This document shows positions 9,832 through 19,822 of a stretch of 64,000 bases of DNA, one piece after another; within the stretch, counting starts at the first letter, position 1, and each line of letters opens with the position of its first letter. Made by a program: the position numbers and the translations under genes. Source of the DNA: Maniola hyperantus (taxonomy: Eukaryota > Arthropoda > Insecta > Lepidoptera > Nymphalidae); contig NC_048556.1 of NCBI RefSeq assembly GCF_902806685.2, forward strand, positions 3,968,001-4,032,000, written 5' to 3'. The notes below the pieces were generated by a model that did no database searches, had not been told where the DNA came from, and saw nothing but the letters and a program-made list of their open reading frames with translations.

Positions 9832-9995
9832 TCATCATTATCATCATCTCAATCCATCATCGACCCACTACTGAGGGCGGGTCGCATCTCAGATTGAGAA
9901 GAATTTAGGACTTATGCACCACGCTGACCATGTTCGGATTGGAAGGCTTCACACGCTTTGAGAATTTGATGGAGAACTCTCGGGCATGAGGCACG
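9832..9995 (-). mobile_element. SINE-A, badly decayed 3' half
   Basis: Diverged versions of the tail (atcatcatctcaatccatc), the accacgctgaccatgttcgg block and atggagaactctcgggcatg. The tRNA head is missing. Confidence 0.6.
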
Positions 9996-10362
9996 CATCT
10001 TATTTTATAGATTTAAATAAAAATTAAGAAGACATAAGTCAGCCTTCACCGGGGTCAAAAACCGTCTGATTTTCCATGGTTCGGTTGGGCTCTTATGTTA
10101 GTAAAACCTATACATATTAAAGCTACAAATTACCAGCGAGTTAACATTAATAGCCACATTATTATGTGAGCGGGATCGTAATTTGTTCAATGTTTTTACT
10201 TTATTGAACCATTTGTCAGACGAGCGCGGGATTGTTTTCAATTACACATTCGGTATAACAAATGTACTGAACACAGGATTAATCAGAATAGATATAGAAG
10301 TGTTAGAGAGCGTTAGGTTGTCGCCACGCAGGTGGGTAGAATACCATCTGTGAGCGTTATCT

Positions 10363-10363
<1 letters not shown>
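9996..10363. other. Unassigned DNA before the RTE end
   Basis: AT-rich; no gene or repeat recognised. Confidence 0.4.

Positions 10364-10396
<33 letters not shown>
10364..10396. repeat. (CAT)11 microsatellite, tail of the RTE copy
   Basis: Eleven near-perfect cat units directly abut the RTE coding remnant. On minus they form the (ATG)n 3' tail of that retrotransposon. Confidence 0.85.
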
Positions 10397-10738
10397 ACCG
10401 ATAGACGTCCACTGCTGGACATAGGTCTCTTGCAGGGACTCCACACGCCACGGTCTTGCGCCGCCTGAATCCAGCGGCTCCCTGCGACTCGTCTGATGTC
10501 GTCCGTCCACTTAGTCTTCCAACACTGCATTTCCGGTGCGAGGTTGCCATTCTAGCACCTTGGGACCCCAACGTCTATCGGTTGTACGAACTATGTGCCC
10601 TGCACATTGCCACTTCAGCTTCGCAACCCGTTGAGCTATGTCGGTTACTCTAGTTCTCTTACGGGTCTCCTCATTTCTGATTTGATCACGTAGAGAAACT
10701 CCAAGCATAGCTCTCTCCATCGCCCGCTCGTTATTTAT
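10397..10738 (-). pseudogene. RTE-clade LINE reverse transcriptase, C-terminal remnant
   Basis: On minus the first frame reads RAMERAMLGVSLRDQIRNEE, then a KLKWQCAGHI block and RRWGPKVLEWQPRTG. After a frameshift it continues with WTDDIRRVAGSRWIQAAQDR. This is the conserved C-terminal tail downstream of the reverse transcriptase domain in RTE-type non-LTR retrotransposons, an enzyme that copies the element's RNA at a nicked chromosomal site. The polymerase and endonuclease domains are absent: a 5'-truncated insertion with a 3' (ATG)n tail, as is usual. The frameshift makes it dead. Identification is by family knowledge and is firm; the subfamily is unknown. Confidence 0.88.
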
Positions 10739-10780
10739 ACTAAGCCCGAGCGTTATCTAAACTAAATACTATTATTATTA

Positions 10781-10852
10781 AGAGGCAAAGTTTAAAAACT
10801 TTGCCTCTTACCCCCCTACATCCAAACTTAAAAGTTTGGATGTAGGGGGGTA
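10781..10852. repeat. Two adjacent perfect hairpins
   Basis: First hairpin: arms 10781-10793 and 10796-10808 (agaggcaaagttt), 2-nt loop. Second: arms 10809-10829 and 10832-10852, 21 bp each including a six-C/six-G run, 2-nt centre. The second is bounded by TA on each side. No match elsewhere in the window. Confidence 0.92.
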
Positions 10853-11065
10853 AAATTTGAAATTAATGTTCCAATTCTGAAAATTATTTCATTGATAGAT
10901 CTAGCTAGGTACATTATCGCTGAGTGCTACATCACGCCGATGAAGTCACGGAAAAAAACTAGTCCTAAAATAGACGTAGGGTTCCTACTTGCATAGGGTT
11001 ACAGTTTTAGGTGCCTAGTTTTTTTCGAATTCTTTTTCGTGAGTTGCTTAAAATCCCGTTCTCCG

Positions 11066-11212
11066 ATTGTGGAAAAGCTGCATCTTACAATTCTTATGAT
11101 TGGCTGAATTTATGGTATTCTTGCTGCAACAATGCATTTCAGCCAATAGTGAGAGAGTGTTAGCCAATCAGGATTATTGCGATAACAATGCTACGGTGAT
11201 AGGCCCCCTAGT
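11066..11212. mobile_element. MITE-1, diverged half unit
   Basis: Contains ttctatgattggctgaattt-like order, ttgctgcaacaatgcatttc, agccaatagtgagagagtg and ccaatcaggattattgcg, the core of MITE-1, with both ends eroded. Confidence 0.6.
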
Positions 11213-11447
11213 CCCGTCTTAAAGGTAGCATATGACATTTCTATTCCTTTAAGTACTTGGAATTCTGTGGTACGGATAAATGCGAGCGTTGAATCTAAAT
11301 AAATAATTTTGAGTTTTCCAATGCTAGTATTAAAATTAATAGTTTACTGTAAAACAAAGTCGAATGAATATAAAGAGATTAAAAAAACATTACCTACCGC
11401 AAAACAATTTCGCGCTTAAGTACATTATTATATTTTTTTATTTCCTA

Positions 11448-11540
11448 ACTAAATGATGCCCGCGACTTCATCCGCATAAGTTTCGGTTTTTTAAAATCCT
11501 GTGGGGACTCCGGGATAAAAAGTAGCCTCTTAGTCCTAGT
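11448..11540 (-). mobile_element. HLE 3' end fragment
   Basis: On plus: aaatgatgcccgcgacttca, tccgcataagtttcgg and ccgggataaaaagtagcct; then similarity stops. Confidence 0.65.
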
Positions 11541-13195
11541 TATCCATACTTATTGTAAATAAGTAGGGATACAGATATGATGCAACTAGATCTAAGTTAA
11601 GAAGAGCCTCAGAAAACTTATTAATGAACGCAGGCAAAGACGTGGGCAAGAGCTTACATAAGTTACGTTTACCGGAATTAATACAGCTTACCGTGGCATC
11701 CAAATACGCAGTCCTTATAAAAGTACTTTGTCACTGTTCGCCATGAACTTTAACTAATATCCGCCTGCCGGTTTCATCGCAATACCTATCTACTCTCGTC
11801 CCTTCACTTATTTATAATATCCGTTTTAATCAGTTTCGATCTCGTTAAGACGATTTTTTTTCTTAATAAAATAGCAGGTAAGAGCTGAAAAGTTTGAAAA
11901 AGAAATTTCCAATTAAGTGTACTTAGGTAATTGTTGACTTTTTATCCCAAGATAAGAGAAAAAAAACATGGTAAGTATTAGGAAGTACAAAAAAAACAAG
12001 GCAAAAGTCTAAAAGACAAACTCAAATCTTGAATTTAGAATGTCCGGATAGTTATTAGAAGCCAGTCAGAAGCAGAGAAGTCATTGGGTTTAATTTTTTG
12101 AATTTCAAATATTTATAGGTATTTATCACAGTACTTAGCACTTTCTGAGTATTGTTTTCGATGTGAAGGTTTCTATTGGTATGGTATCTCACTTTAATCA
12201 ACAAAGTAAAAAAGTAATTTTGTCATGTTGGTAGCAATTACTCTGGCTGCGCACGATGCAAAGAGGTCTCGTGTCTCATCGAGACCGTCGATGCTATCGC
12301 ATGGGATTCCACTATAGTCAACGTATTTAGTATTTGGCAAAATGTATTACTTGTACAACATAATGTCACAAAATATATAATAGTACATAATGTGTACATA
12401 ATACATTGCACCCAATAACATACTCATCTGTTTGTCAATAAAAAATATAAAAAAGCCGTTTCCTTTTATTCTACACAAAACTTTAAGTACAAGTATTTTT
12501 CTGTACGCACTTTTTAAAAGAAGGCTTAGGGCTATTACGCACTCAACCAATCCGAGTCCGTGCAAAATACGTTCCGAAATAGTCATAGAACTATTTGTAT
12601 AGTAGCTTATGACATATGTAATATTTGACTAAGATAATATTTTTCATATCCGTATTTTCACGGGTTCTGATCGGATGAGTGCATGATCGCTCTTAGGCTG
12701 CATCATCACCTGCTATTTGGTGTACTTGCAGTCAAGGCTATAATATATGTAGTTAAAAAAGGAATAATAAATAAAATGGACGTGACTTTAGGTGGCAGTC
12801 TTGATAATAGTGTTTAAATCATAGTCTTATTACTCTATGGTTTAAAGTAGAGTAGCACTATTTAAAAAATTTATTTAAATATTTCCGTCCTTTTTATTTT
12901 AGCAATATGTATAAGTAAAAAAATGCAGATTAGGTATCTTTAAAATTAGTTTAGAGAAAGACATTGAAATTGGCGATTGTCTTTCACTAGGAACAAAGGC
13001 CATTACACAATCACCTTATAATAGTGAACTTGGATTTATTTCGCGAAACTGTTTATAGTTTGTGCGCGGGCGCAACGGATAGAGGAACACTTAACATTAT
13101 TCAGTCCAGACCACAATACGATACCTACGTAATAGTCTAAGAGTTAATAAACTAGAACCATTTTTTTTCAAGACATAGAGAGAAGAGCTTGATTA
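11541..13195. other. Long unassigned stretch
   Basis: AT-rich. A scrap at 12690-12745 (ggctgcatcatcacctgc, gcagtcaaggct) resembles a SINE-B or LINE tail. A short self-complementary word (ggtctcgtg...gagacc) lies near 12266. No gene recognised. Confidence 0.4.
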
Positions 13196-13290
13196 GATTT
13201 AAATTTCTAAAAATCTCGTGGAACTCTTCGATTTTCCGGAATAAAAATCTCTCTAAAAAATATCTCTGTACCAAGTTTCGACTAAATCTT
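13196..13290 (-). mobile_element. Decayed HLE fragment
   Basis: Carries tttctaaaaatctcgtgg, ttccggaataaaaat and tgtaccaagtttcg in HLE order; ends not definable. Confidence 0.4.
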
Positions 13291-13370
13291 TTCTCCTGGG
13301 CTGTGAATCGGCACAAAAAGCCACTAACTGTCTTTTTGTAAGGCACACCTATTCCAACGTACCTACTAAT

Positions 13371-13529
13371 CCGCGATAGGTTGAGCTGGCAAACGGGGTA
13401 TGAGGCGGGGGACGCCCCGCACAACCGCTTGGCACCTGCGCTCGCCCTTACCGGGTTAGCGCGGGGGCTGTGCGGGTGCGCAGGGTGTTCCCTTTCCAAT
13501 TGCCATCTCGACCTGTCGTGTACTATACA
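13371..13529. mobile_element. MITE-7, full-length copy
   Basis: Left gataggttgagctggcaaac and right attgccatctcgacctgtcg are an imperfect inverted pair. The interior is strikingly GC-rich (ggcgggggacgccccgc, ttagcgcgggggctgtgc), unlike its surroundings. It is open in several frames only because stops are rare at this GC content. Confidence 0.75.
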
Positions 13530-13577
13530 GAGTGTAACCAGAATGCTGGCAAAAACGAATTACAGGTGATAGTAGGT

Positions 13578-13806
13578 ACTGATGATTACACAAAAAAAAA
13601 TTGTGGTCATAAACTAAACTAGTTAGTATTTTCAATTTTCGAAGTACTTAAGATAACTATATCAAGTAGGGTATCATATGAAAGGTCTTCATATGTGCAT
13701 TCTAAAACAGATCATAGTTTTTGAATCACCGTGCAAAATGTCGAAAAAATACGACTGTAGTACGGAAACCTCGATGCGCGAGCCTAACTCGCACTTGGCC
13801 GGTTTT
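13578..13806. mobile_element. Family F, partial copy
   Basis: Inverted relative to 59070-59531: attgtggtcataaactaa, gataactatatcaagtaggg, cattctaaaacagat, acgactgtagtacggaa and cgcacttggccggtttt occur in the same order. The gacaga-rich half is missing. Confidence 0.75.
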
Positions 13807-14049
13807 TTCCCTTTTGTTCTGAGGGTACACATTTTATAATCACTAGCTCTTTGACTGTCGGTCCCAGACGAGTCACGCTTTTCGGCTCTTCCTACAACAA
13901 TCTGCATTTTGCATAATAGGGATACGTTATAAGACTATTAAAATTATGTGCCGTCTTAATATGTACTTAGTCGCTATTATTCTTGCGATAGCTTTCACAT
14001 TTTAGCTATAACTTAGCTTTAATTTAGGTTCTCAAGTTGTTTTAGTTAT

Positions 14050-14083
14050 TTTTAGGGTTCCGTACCTCAAAAGGGAGATTTAG
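14050..14083. mobile_element. Family F terminal scrap
   Basis: The word tttagggttccgtacctcaa followed by aaggg is the end of family F. It directly abuts the palindromic element at 14088. Confidence 0.55.
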
Positions 14084-14087
14084 ATTG

Positions 14088-14237
14088 ATAAAGCCGCGTT
14101 TTGACGGTACGAGCGCGTTCGGACCGAGTCACACTCGGATGACTACTCGTATCATGTACACGATACGAGTAGTCATCCGCGTGCATCCGAGTGCGACTCG
14201 GTCTGAACGCGCTCGTACCGTCAAAACGCGGCTTTAT
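14088..14237. mobile_element. Palindromic MITE
   Basis: Two long arms, about 70 and 79 bp, are near-exact reverse complements from ataaagccgcgttttgacgg inwards, meeting at gatacgagtagtcatc. They differ by one indel of about 10 bp and a few substitutions. TA stands at each end, as with Tc1/mariner-like insertions. A 70-codon plus frame runs through it by chance. Confidence 0.85.
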
Positions 14238-14536
14238 GTCACGCGAAAGAAGTTAGAACTAACAGCTTATGTAAGAAACACAAAGGGAAGAAAATAACAA
14301 AAAAAATAACGGTAATAAAACATAAGGAGGTACGCGAACAAAAACGAAAAATTAAGTGTTAACTTTTCTTGTCTTGAATTTATTTCATAATTTTGAAATT
14401 ATGCAATAGGGTAGTTTACCCTTTTTGAAAAGTGTCTTAATTTGATCCTTAAGTGATAATAACTACCAAAAAATTTACAAAAATTTTATTCGATCGATGA
14501 GTGCAATAAAAATGCATTTAAATTTTGCATTTCAAT

Positions 14537-14697
14537 TGTCGCCGCGAAAACGCTACCCGCCATCTTTTTAGGTTCATGAGCTGTCATGACGTCACATGGA
14601 TTGGTAAGCTACGATGTTTTAGTGAAATACGTCATTACAATTTCAATCCATGTGACCGGTGACGTCACAGTCAGAATTAACATGGCGGCTGCGGTAT
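14537..14697. mobile_element. MITE with paired TGACGTCA arms
   Basis: gtcatgacgtcacatggatt at 14583 faces aatccatgtgaccggtgacg at 14645, and ccgcca-type words lie outside each. The pair forms an imperfect stem with about 40 bp between. The arms contain TGACGTCA or GTGACGTCAC palindromes. Confidence 0.6.
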
Positions 14698-14704
14698 AAT
14701 GCAT

Positions 14705-16055
14705 TTGTAAAAGAGATAAAAAAGTGAAATCTTTTAAAATTCATTATATAACTTTATAAACTGAAATTAACATTTTTCCATTGTGTATTGCTAGTACTAT
14801 CTTATTTATACATTTTAGATTTTTCTCGCTCGGTGTAAAATAACGTAGTAGGTATAGGTAATATAATAAGTAAGCTCACTAGTAACTCTGTTTGAAGTTT
14901 TCTTTTTTATTTCCACTAAGAATTTTCAGTTTCTACTTTCTATACGTAAATAAAACTTTACAGAAATTCCAATTTCAAAATTAGATAAACTTTTTAAAAG
15001 CGAAGAAATCCCCAATTAAAGGCATATTGAAAAAATGATCGAATTTCAAAGTTTGCCGCGCACCTATCTCCTTACACACTTCCTTTTTGAGCTTTTTTTA
15101 ACGTTCAGAAATAGAACACTAATATGAATTAATAGTGCTCACGCGTCAACATTTACATTATGAATGTTGTGGTAGAATTTGGAAGAAAAAGACAATTTTG
15201 TACGCTCGACATATTTGTTTTAGGCGTGAAAAATCGCGTTTTGGGACGGTTTGCGGTTATTTTTAAGTAATACGAATTTGTTCGCATTAGCTGACTGATT
15301 GCTCGGTTTTGCTTGCAGCTGTATTACACGTGACTCTGTTGTAAGCTTCGTAAATAAATTGGGACATTAAAAAATTGCTTTCGGTGTTTTCGTTTGCAGA
15401 AGGGCATAGTCTGTGGCACAGACTAATATGGCGGCAAAGGTCAACACATAGCATCAGCCGAGAGTCATGACATTCTATAATATAATAATTTGAACATTGA
15501 ACACACAACGCCTTAATTATTATTAAAACTTTATTACATAAGTAAAATGTGTCCGAGAAAAGCTGAAAAAGACCGATTTCCTAATTTAAGAAAAAAAAAA
15601 AACGAAAATTGCTTGCAAAGTCGTAGACAAACCAAGAAATTCTTTAAAGGATTGCATATCTAGGTCCATAAATAAATGGAATAAAGAAAAGAATTCTTTA
15701 AAATACTTTTTTCAGGAGCATATTTTTAATAGATTTTTTAAACTTGTGCAAAGGTAAGTAATAGAAGTATTTAAAGAGAAGACTTTTCGCCTTGACTTTA
15801 GACTCTCTAATTAAGTCACTAACGATTTAAGAAATAAACTATCGTTTAAGAAGTGTGTTAACACGCCAAAATGGTTTAAGCACCGCATGATGGCTTTAGC
15901 ATGGCGTTTCAGCATATTTACGAGTCAGGTACCCATAACTGTACCGTGTTTACGAGTTAATAACTGTTCACACATATTTATTTGTTCAGGATGTGATTAG
16001 ACTGAACACGGTTTAAATAAAATTATTTACACGTGTCTGAAACATTTTCATACTA
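14705..16055. other. Long unassigned AT-rich stretch
   Basis: No repeat recognised. An A run lies near 15590. A 73-codon minus frame at 15287-15508 has several cysteines but no motif I can name. Confidence 0.4.
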
Positions 16056-16331
16056 GATATGATAGCCTAGTGGTTAAGACGTCTGCTACCTATTCGGGAG
16101 GTCGGGGATCAATCCCGTCTAACTTTACGTACTTAGTTATGCAATTAAATATCACTTGCTTTAACTGCGAAGGAAAACGTTGTGAGGAAAACATGGCTGA
16201 GAGTTCCCCATAATATTCTCAAATGTGTGTGAAGTCTACCAATCCGCACATGGTCAGCGTGGTAGACTATGGCTTAAACCCTTCTCACTCTGAGAGAAGA
16301 CCCGTGCTCTGCAGTGAGCCGGCGATGGGTT
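16056..16331 (+). mobile_element. SINE-A, nearly complete
   Basis: tRNA-like head gatagcctagtggttaagac, altered B box (ggggatcaatccc), then tatcacttgctttaact, taccaatccgcacatggtc, cttctcactctgagag and gtgagccggcgatgggttt. The GAT tail is replaced by T-rich DNA. Confidence 0.88.
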
Positions 16332-16832
16332 TTTATTATTTATTATTAAACTTATAAAAATTACATATTATTCCTGCTACATTCAGTGCCACAAAAACCA
16401 CAGTCGGTTTTACTGAGCACGGTTGATCATGATCATAATGAAGATCTAATATTATTATGACAGAGAGGAAGAAGAGGAGTTATTTTATTGCATTGACTCA
16501 GAAGCTAGATTTTTTAACAGCTCCAAGGGACCCGTAGCTTAGGACGTAGACCTAAGTATTTGACGTTAATTTCAAATTGATACCTCCACGCTTTCCTGAG
16601 GAAAATGATCTACAGACAGACGGGCAACGAAGTGATCCTATAAAGGTTCGGAACTCTAAAAAAGAGTAAGATTCCTGCCTAGGCTAAGACCAGATGCCAA
16701 CCAAAGTGATAATAATGTATTCAAATATTTATAAACATATCGTAACAATCACGACATAAGGGCACGACTATACAGTCGTGTCGCGCGTGCGTGTCGCGTG
16801 CCTGCTCTGTACTAATAATACATTTACAATAC
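16332..16832. other. Unassigned DNA with a family F scrap
   Basis: At 16620-16665 gacgggcaacgaagtgatcc and ggttcggaactctaaaa are the end of family F. Near 16755-16800 a tcgtgtcgcgcgtgcgtgtc run is GC-rich. Nothing else recognised. Confidence 0.4.
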
Positions 16833-17037
16833 ACTAGCTAATACCCGCGACTTCATCCGCGTGGACTCCACGAACTTCAAACCCCTATTTTACCCCCTTT
16901 AGTGGTTGAATTTTCAAAAAAAATTCTTAGCGGGTGTCTACGCAATAGCTATCTGCATGCCAAATTTCAGCCCGATCCGTCTAGTAATTAGAGCCGCGCG
17001 TTGATAAATCAGGCAGTCAGTCAGTCATATATTTAGA
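16833..17037 (-). mobile_element. HLE-X, full length
   Basis: Begins on plus ctagctaatacccgcgactt and ends gtcagtcagtcatatattta ga. All internal blocks are present, with a short gtca run. It is joined directly to the next HLE. Confidence 0.85.
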
Positions 17038-17235
17038 CTAGCTTACCCGTCCCGGCTTCACTCGAGTGGAATTTTTAAATCATTCAGTGTTAGACACTGA
17101 GTTAGCGAACCAGTCGTTAAGAAGTATAGCCATGCAAAAATGACGTGCAGTTGCTCCATTGCGACGTGATTGAAGAACAAACCAACAAATCAACAAACAA
17201 ACACACTTTCGCATGTATAATATAGGTAGTGATTA
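17038..17235 (-). mobile_element. HLE-Y/W chimera carrying a MITE-2 arm
   Basis: Starts ctagcttacccgtcccggct directly after the previous element. After tggaatttttaaa it contains a MITE-2 arm (17076-17106), then resumes with atgcaaaaatgacgtgc, ttgcgacgtgattgaag and cacactttcgcatg. Confidence 0.7.
17076..17106. mobile_element. Solo MITE-2 arm
   Basis: Matches the inner-to-outer arm of MITE-2 (tcattcagtgttagacactg then agttagcgaa) without a partner arm. Confidence 0.65.
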
Positions 17236-17432
17236 CAATACAATACAAGTACATTCGTGATGCTTTGAACGCGCGCCGCTTGTTAATCGATACAGAATGT
17301 AAATTAAATCTGTATTTTTTTATATAAGTATAAATAAAAGACATTCGGTTTTGTCGGTACGTACCTACACGTTAATTGGTTTATGCTCGGGTTACATGAC
17401 GCCAAGTCTTACGGAGAGATTATGAATCACTA

Positions 17433-17662
17433 GCTGATGCCCGCGACTTCGTCCGCGTGGATTTACGTTTTTCAAAATCCCGCGGGAACTCTTTGGTTTT
17501 CCGGGATAAAAAGTAGCCTATGTGTTAATCCAGGGTATAATCTATCTTCATTCCAAATTTCAGCCAAATCCGGCCAGTAGTTTTTGCGTGAAGGAGTAAC
17601 AAACATACACACACACACACATACAAACTTTCGCCTTTATAATATTATTATTAGTGTGATTA
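17433..17662 (-). mobile_element. HLE-Z, full length
   Basis: On plus ctagctgatgcccgcgactt, ccgggataaaaagtagccta, taatccagggtataatcta, tttgcgtgaaggagtaaca, an (ac)8 run at about 17607-17622, and ctttcgcctttataatatta. Clean copy. Confidence 0.85.
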
Positions 17663-18004
17663 ATCGACATGGTTTTTAATTTAAGTAGGTAAGTGTTATG
17701 TACAACAGTAAGATAAATAAGTTGTAATTAAAAAAAATATCTTTTAGTATTTTAATGTGCGTTTTTGTAATTTTACTATTACTTTGTTTTAGAACTCACT
17801 GGATTTGAGAGTTTACGGACAAGTTTGAATGTGTAATACAAGAAAAATACGATACCTACGCATTCGGACTCCGAATAATGGTTTACCCTGACCCTGAATA
17901 AAGATTTCTAAGATGGGATCGAAAGACTCTGATTCTCTACGTTTGTATAGGAGCCGCGGCAGTCCTGGTGCTTATCTTGTTTCACAAGAAACAATATTAC
18001 TTAC
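17663..18004. other. Unassigned DNA
   Basis: AT-rich; no coding region or repeat recognised. Confidence 0.4.
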
Positions 18005-18177
18005 AGTACGCGGCAGAAAGTAATGTACAATTGTACATCGACCTTTAGAAGGAGATAGCAGATTTGTAGAGCATTGTCTCTGTCATTGAGACCGAAAAAA
18101 CGTCATACAGGTATGAGTGACAAGACGAAATGTCATTCTTATGGCTAATGTACTTACATTACTTTCTGCCACGTACT
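18005..18177. mobile_element. MITE-6, full-length copy
   Basis: Inverted ends of about 26 bp: agtacgcggcagaaagtaat on the left and, reversed, agtacgtggcagaaagtaat on the right. The interior has gtacatcgacctttagaa and ttgtctctgtcattgagacc. Half copies are at 27980 and 49018. Confidence 0.85.
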
Positions 18178-18198
18178 CTATATTATCATCTTATAGAC

Positions 18199-18388
18199 CA
18201 GCAGGGTGATTCGCTAACTCAGTTTCTAACACTGAATGATAGCCACGGAGTTTGTTTTTTAATCCGTTGAAGGTTTTCTACGAAAAAATATTTTCATATC
18301 ACCTACTGAGGCAGCAATGTAGAACTAACTCACCTCGGTGGCTATCATTTAGTGTTAGACAATGAGTTAGCGAATCACCTAGCTGGTA
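18199..18388. mobile_element. MITE-2, full-length copy
   Basis: Arms of about 45 bp: ccagcagggtgattcgctaa through cactgaatgatagcca on the left, mirrored by tggctatcatttagtgttag through gcgaatcacctagctgg on the right. The middle is ttaatccgttgaaggttttc-type DNA. Confidence 0.88.
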
Positions 18389-18437
18389 CATGCACTTGCT
18401 ACCCATATCGTTTCATGCCAGTGACGCGACAACATGT

Positions 18438-18937
18438 NNNNNNNNNNNNNNNNNNNNNNNNNNNNNNNNNNNNNNNNNNNNNNNNNNNNNNNNNNNNNNN
18501 NNNNNNNNNNNNNNNNNNNNNNNNNNNNNNNNNNNNNNNNNNNNNNNNNNNNNNNNNNNNNNNNNNNNNNNNNNNNNNNNNNNNNNNNNNNNNNNNNNNN
18601 NNNNNNNNNNNNNNNNNNNNNNNNNNNNNNNNNNNNNNNNNNNNNNNNNNNNNNNNNNNNNNNNNNNNNNNNNNNNNNNNNNNNNNNNNNNNNNNNNNNN
18701 NNNNNNNNNNNNNNNNNNNNNNNNNNNNNNNNNNNNNNNNNNNNNNNNNNNNNNNNNNNNNNNNNNNNNNNNNNNNNNNNNNNNNNNNNNNNNNNNNNNN
18801 NNNNNNNNNNNNNNNNNNNNNNNNNNNNNNNNNNNNNNNNNNNNNNNNNNNNNNNNNNNNNNNNNNNNNNNNNNNNNNNNNNNNNNNNNNNNNNNNNNNN
18901 NNNNNNNNNNNNNNNNNNNNNNNNNNNNNNNNNNNNN
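18438..18937. other. Assembly gap of 500 N
   Basis: Exactly 500 unknown bases. The round number suggests a fixed-size placeholder rather than a measured length. Reading frames spanning it are artefacts. Confidence 0.98.
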
Positions 18938-19180
18938 AGAACTGGTTTTATTATACGGAGGTGATTTTAATAGAAGTCACTCAGAAAGTTCATTGCAAAC
19001 AAAGTACCCATAAATTATAGTCCAACAGATATGGGCTTCGGCCTATCGGATATCAGTTAACTATTTACTTGCATACACTTAGATTTTAGTAGATTTCCTT
19101 GGGATGATAAATAATCATGCGGTAGGTTCGGATCTTTCCGAATACCTACACCTTGATTGTAATGTGATTTGGACTCATAA
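18938..19180. other. Unassigned DNA after the gap
   Basis: The first codons in one plus frame read ELVLLYGGDFN, which hints at the GDFN motif of non-LTR endonucleases, but only about 25 codons are visible. Too short to call. Confidence 0.25.
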
Positions 19181-19292
19181 GGGTCTGTTTCACAACTGCC
19201 AGATAAACTTACGAATAAATGTGACATTTTCACAGCTTTCCAATACAAAAACTGTCATAACGTCAAAATTTTAAGGGTTGTGAAACAGGCCC
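19181..19292. mobile_element. Short MITE with gggtctgtttcacaa ends
   Basis: Left gggtctgtttcacaac and right gttgtgaaacaggccc are inverted repeats of about 16 bp around 80 bp of AT-rich DNA. No target duplication is clear. Confidence 0.75.
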
Positions 19293-19300
19293 GTGTGTGG

Positions 19301-19389
19301 CCGTCATACAACAGCGTACATAATACATTTGATTCGTTTTTTTTGACGGATCAATGAAATCACGGTTGAGTGCACAAACGCCCTTAGGC
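19301..19389. repeat. Dispersed repeat R20, copy 1
   Basis: ccgtcatacaa, catttgattcg, tttgacggatc and gcacaaacgcccttaggc recur in the same order at 32526-32619. Confidence 0.6.
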
Positions 19390-19500
19390 CACTCGTCCTT
19401 CAGTAGAAATTATGAATTGCCAAATTGCCCCTGCCGGGAACCGAACGTACGGCCTTTCAATTATAAGACCACAGCGCTCACCACTGCGCCAGGGAGTGCG
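19390..19500 (-). mobile_element. SINE-B, tRNA-like head
   Basis: gcccctgccgggaaccgaac (B box), then ataagaccacagcgctcacc and actgcgccagggag match the head of 25774-26115. The body is missing. Confidence 0.75.
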
Positions 19501-19822
19501 TTATGGAGCTCTAGTACAAAACTAAGTTATGACCGTGGTACCCTGTGTTGAAGTAAGTGTAAAGAAATATTGTAAAGTCAAGTCTAAATAATTATGAGTA
19601 CGAAGATGTAAGATTAAGGTGAAAAGTGTTGCGTGTTGGGAAAATTGTTTCATAAGTATGTATAAATATTACTGTTGAAATATGGTTGTTACCTGAAAAC
19701 ACGTGGATTTTGAATTGCTATTAAATATTTTAAAGGTATCGAGTACCTAGCCTATACTAAAGGACTTGACCCGGCTTCGCATATTTATGAATTTAATTAG
19801 GAGGTATGTTATAAAATGTAAA
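19501..19822. other. Unassigned DNA
   Basis: AT-rich; only a tiny HLE-W-like word (cccggcttcgcat) near 19770. Confidence 0.4.

Noticed and set aside
10364..10396. (CAT)n as a free-standing microsatellite
   Set aside because: It is the 3' tail of the adjoining minus-strand RTE copy.
13381..13569. CpG-island-like promoter region
   Set aside because: The GC-rich block is MITE-7 and recurs at four other places.
18352..19020. Reading frames of 176-222 codons across the N run
   Set aside because: They consist almost wholly of unknown residues from the 500-N gap.
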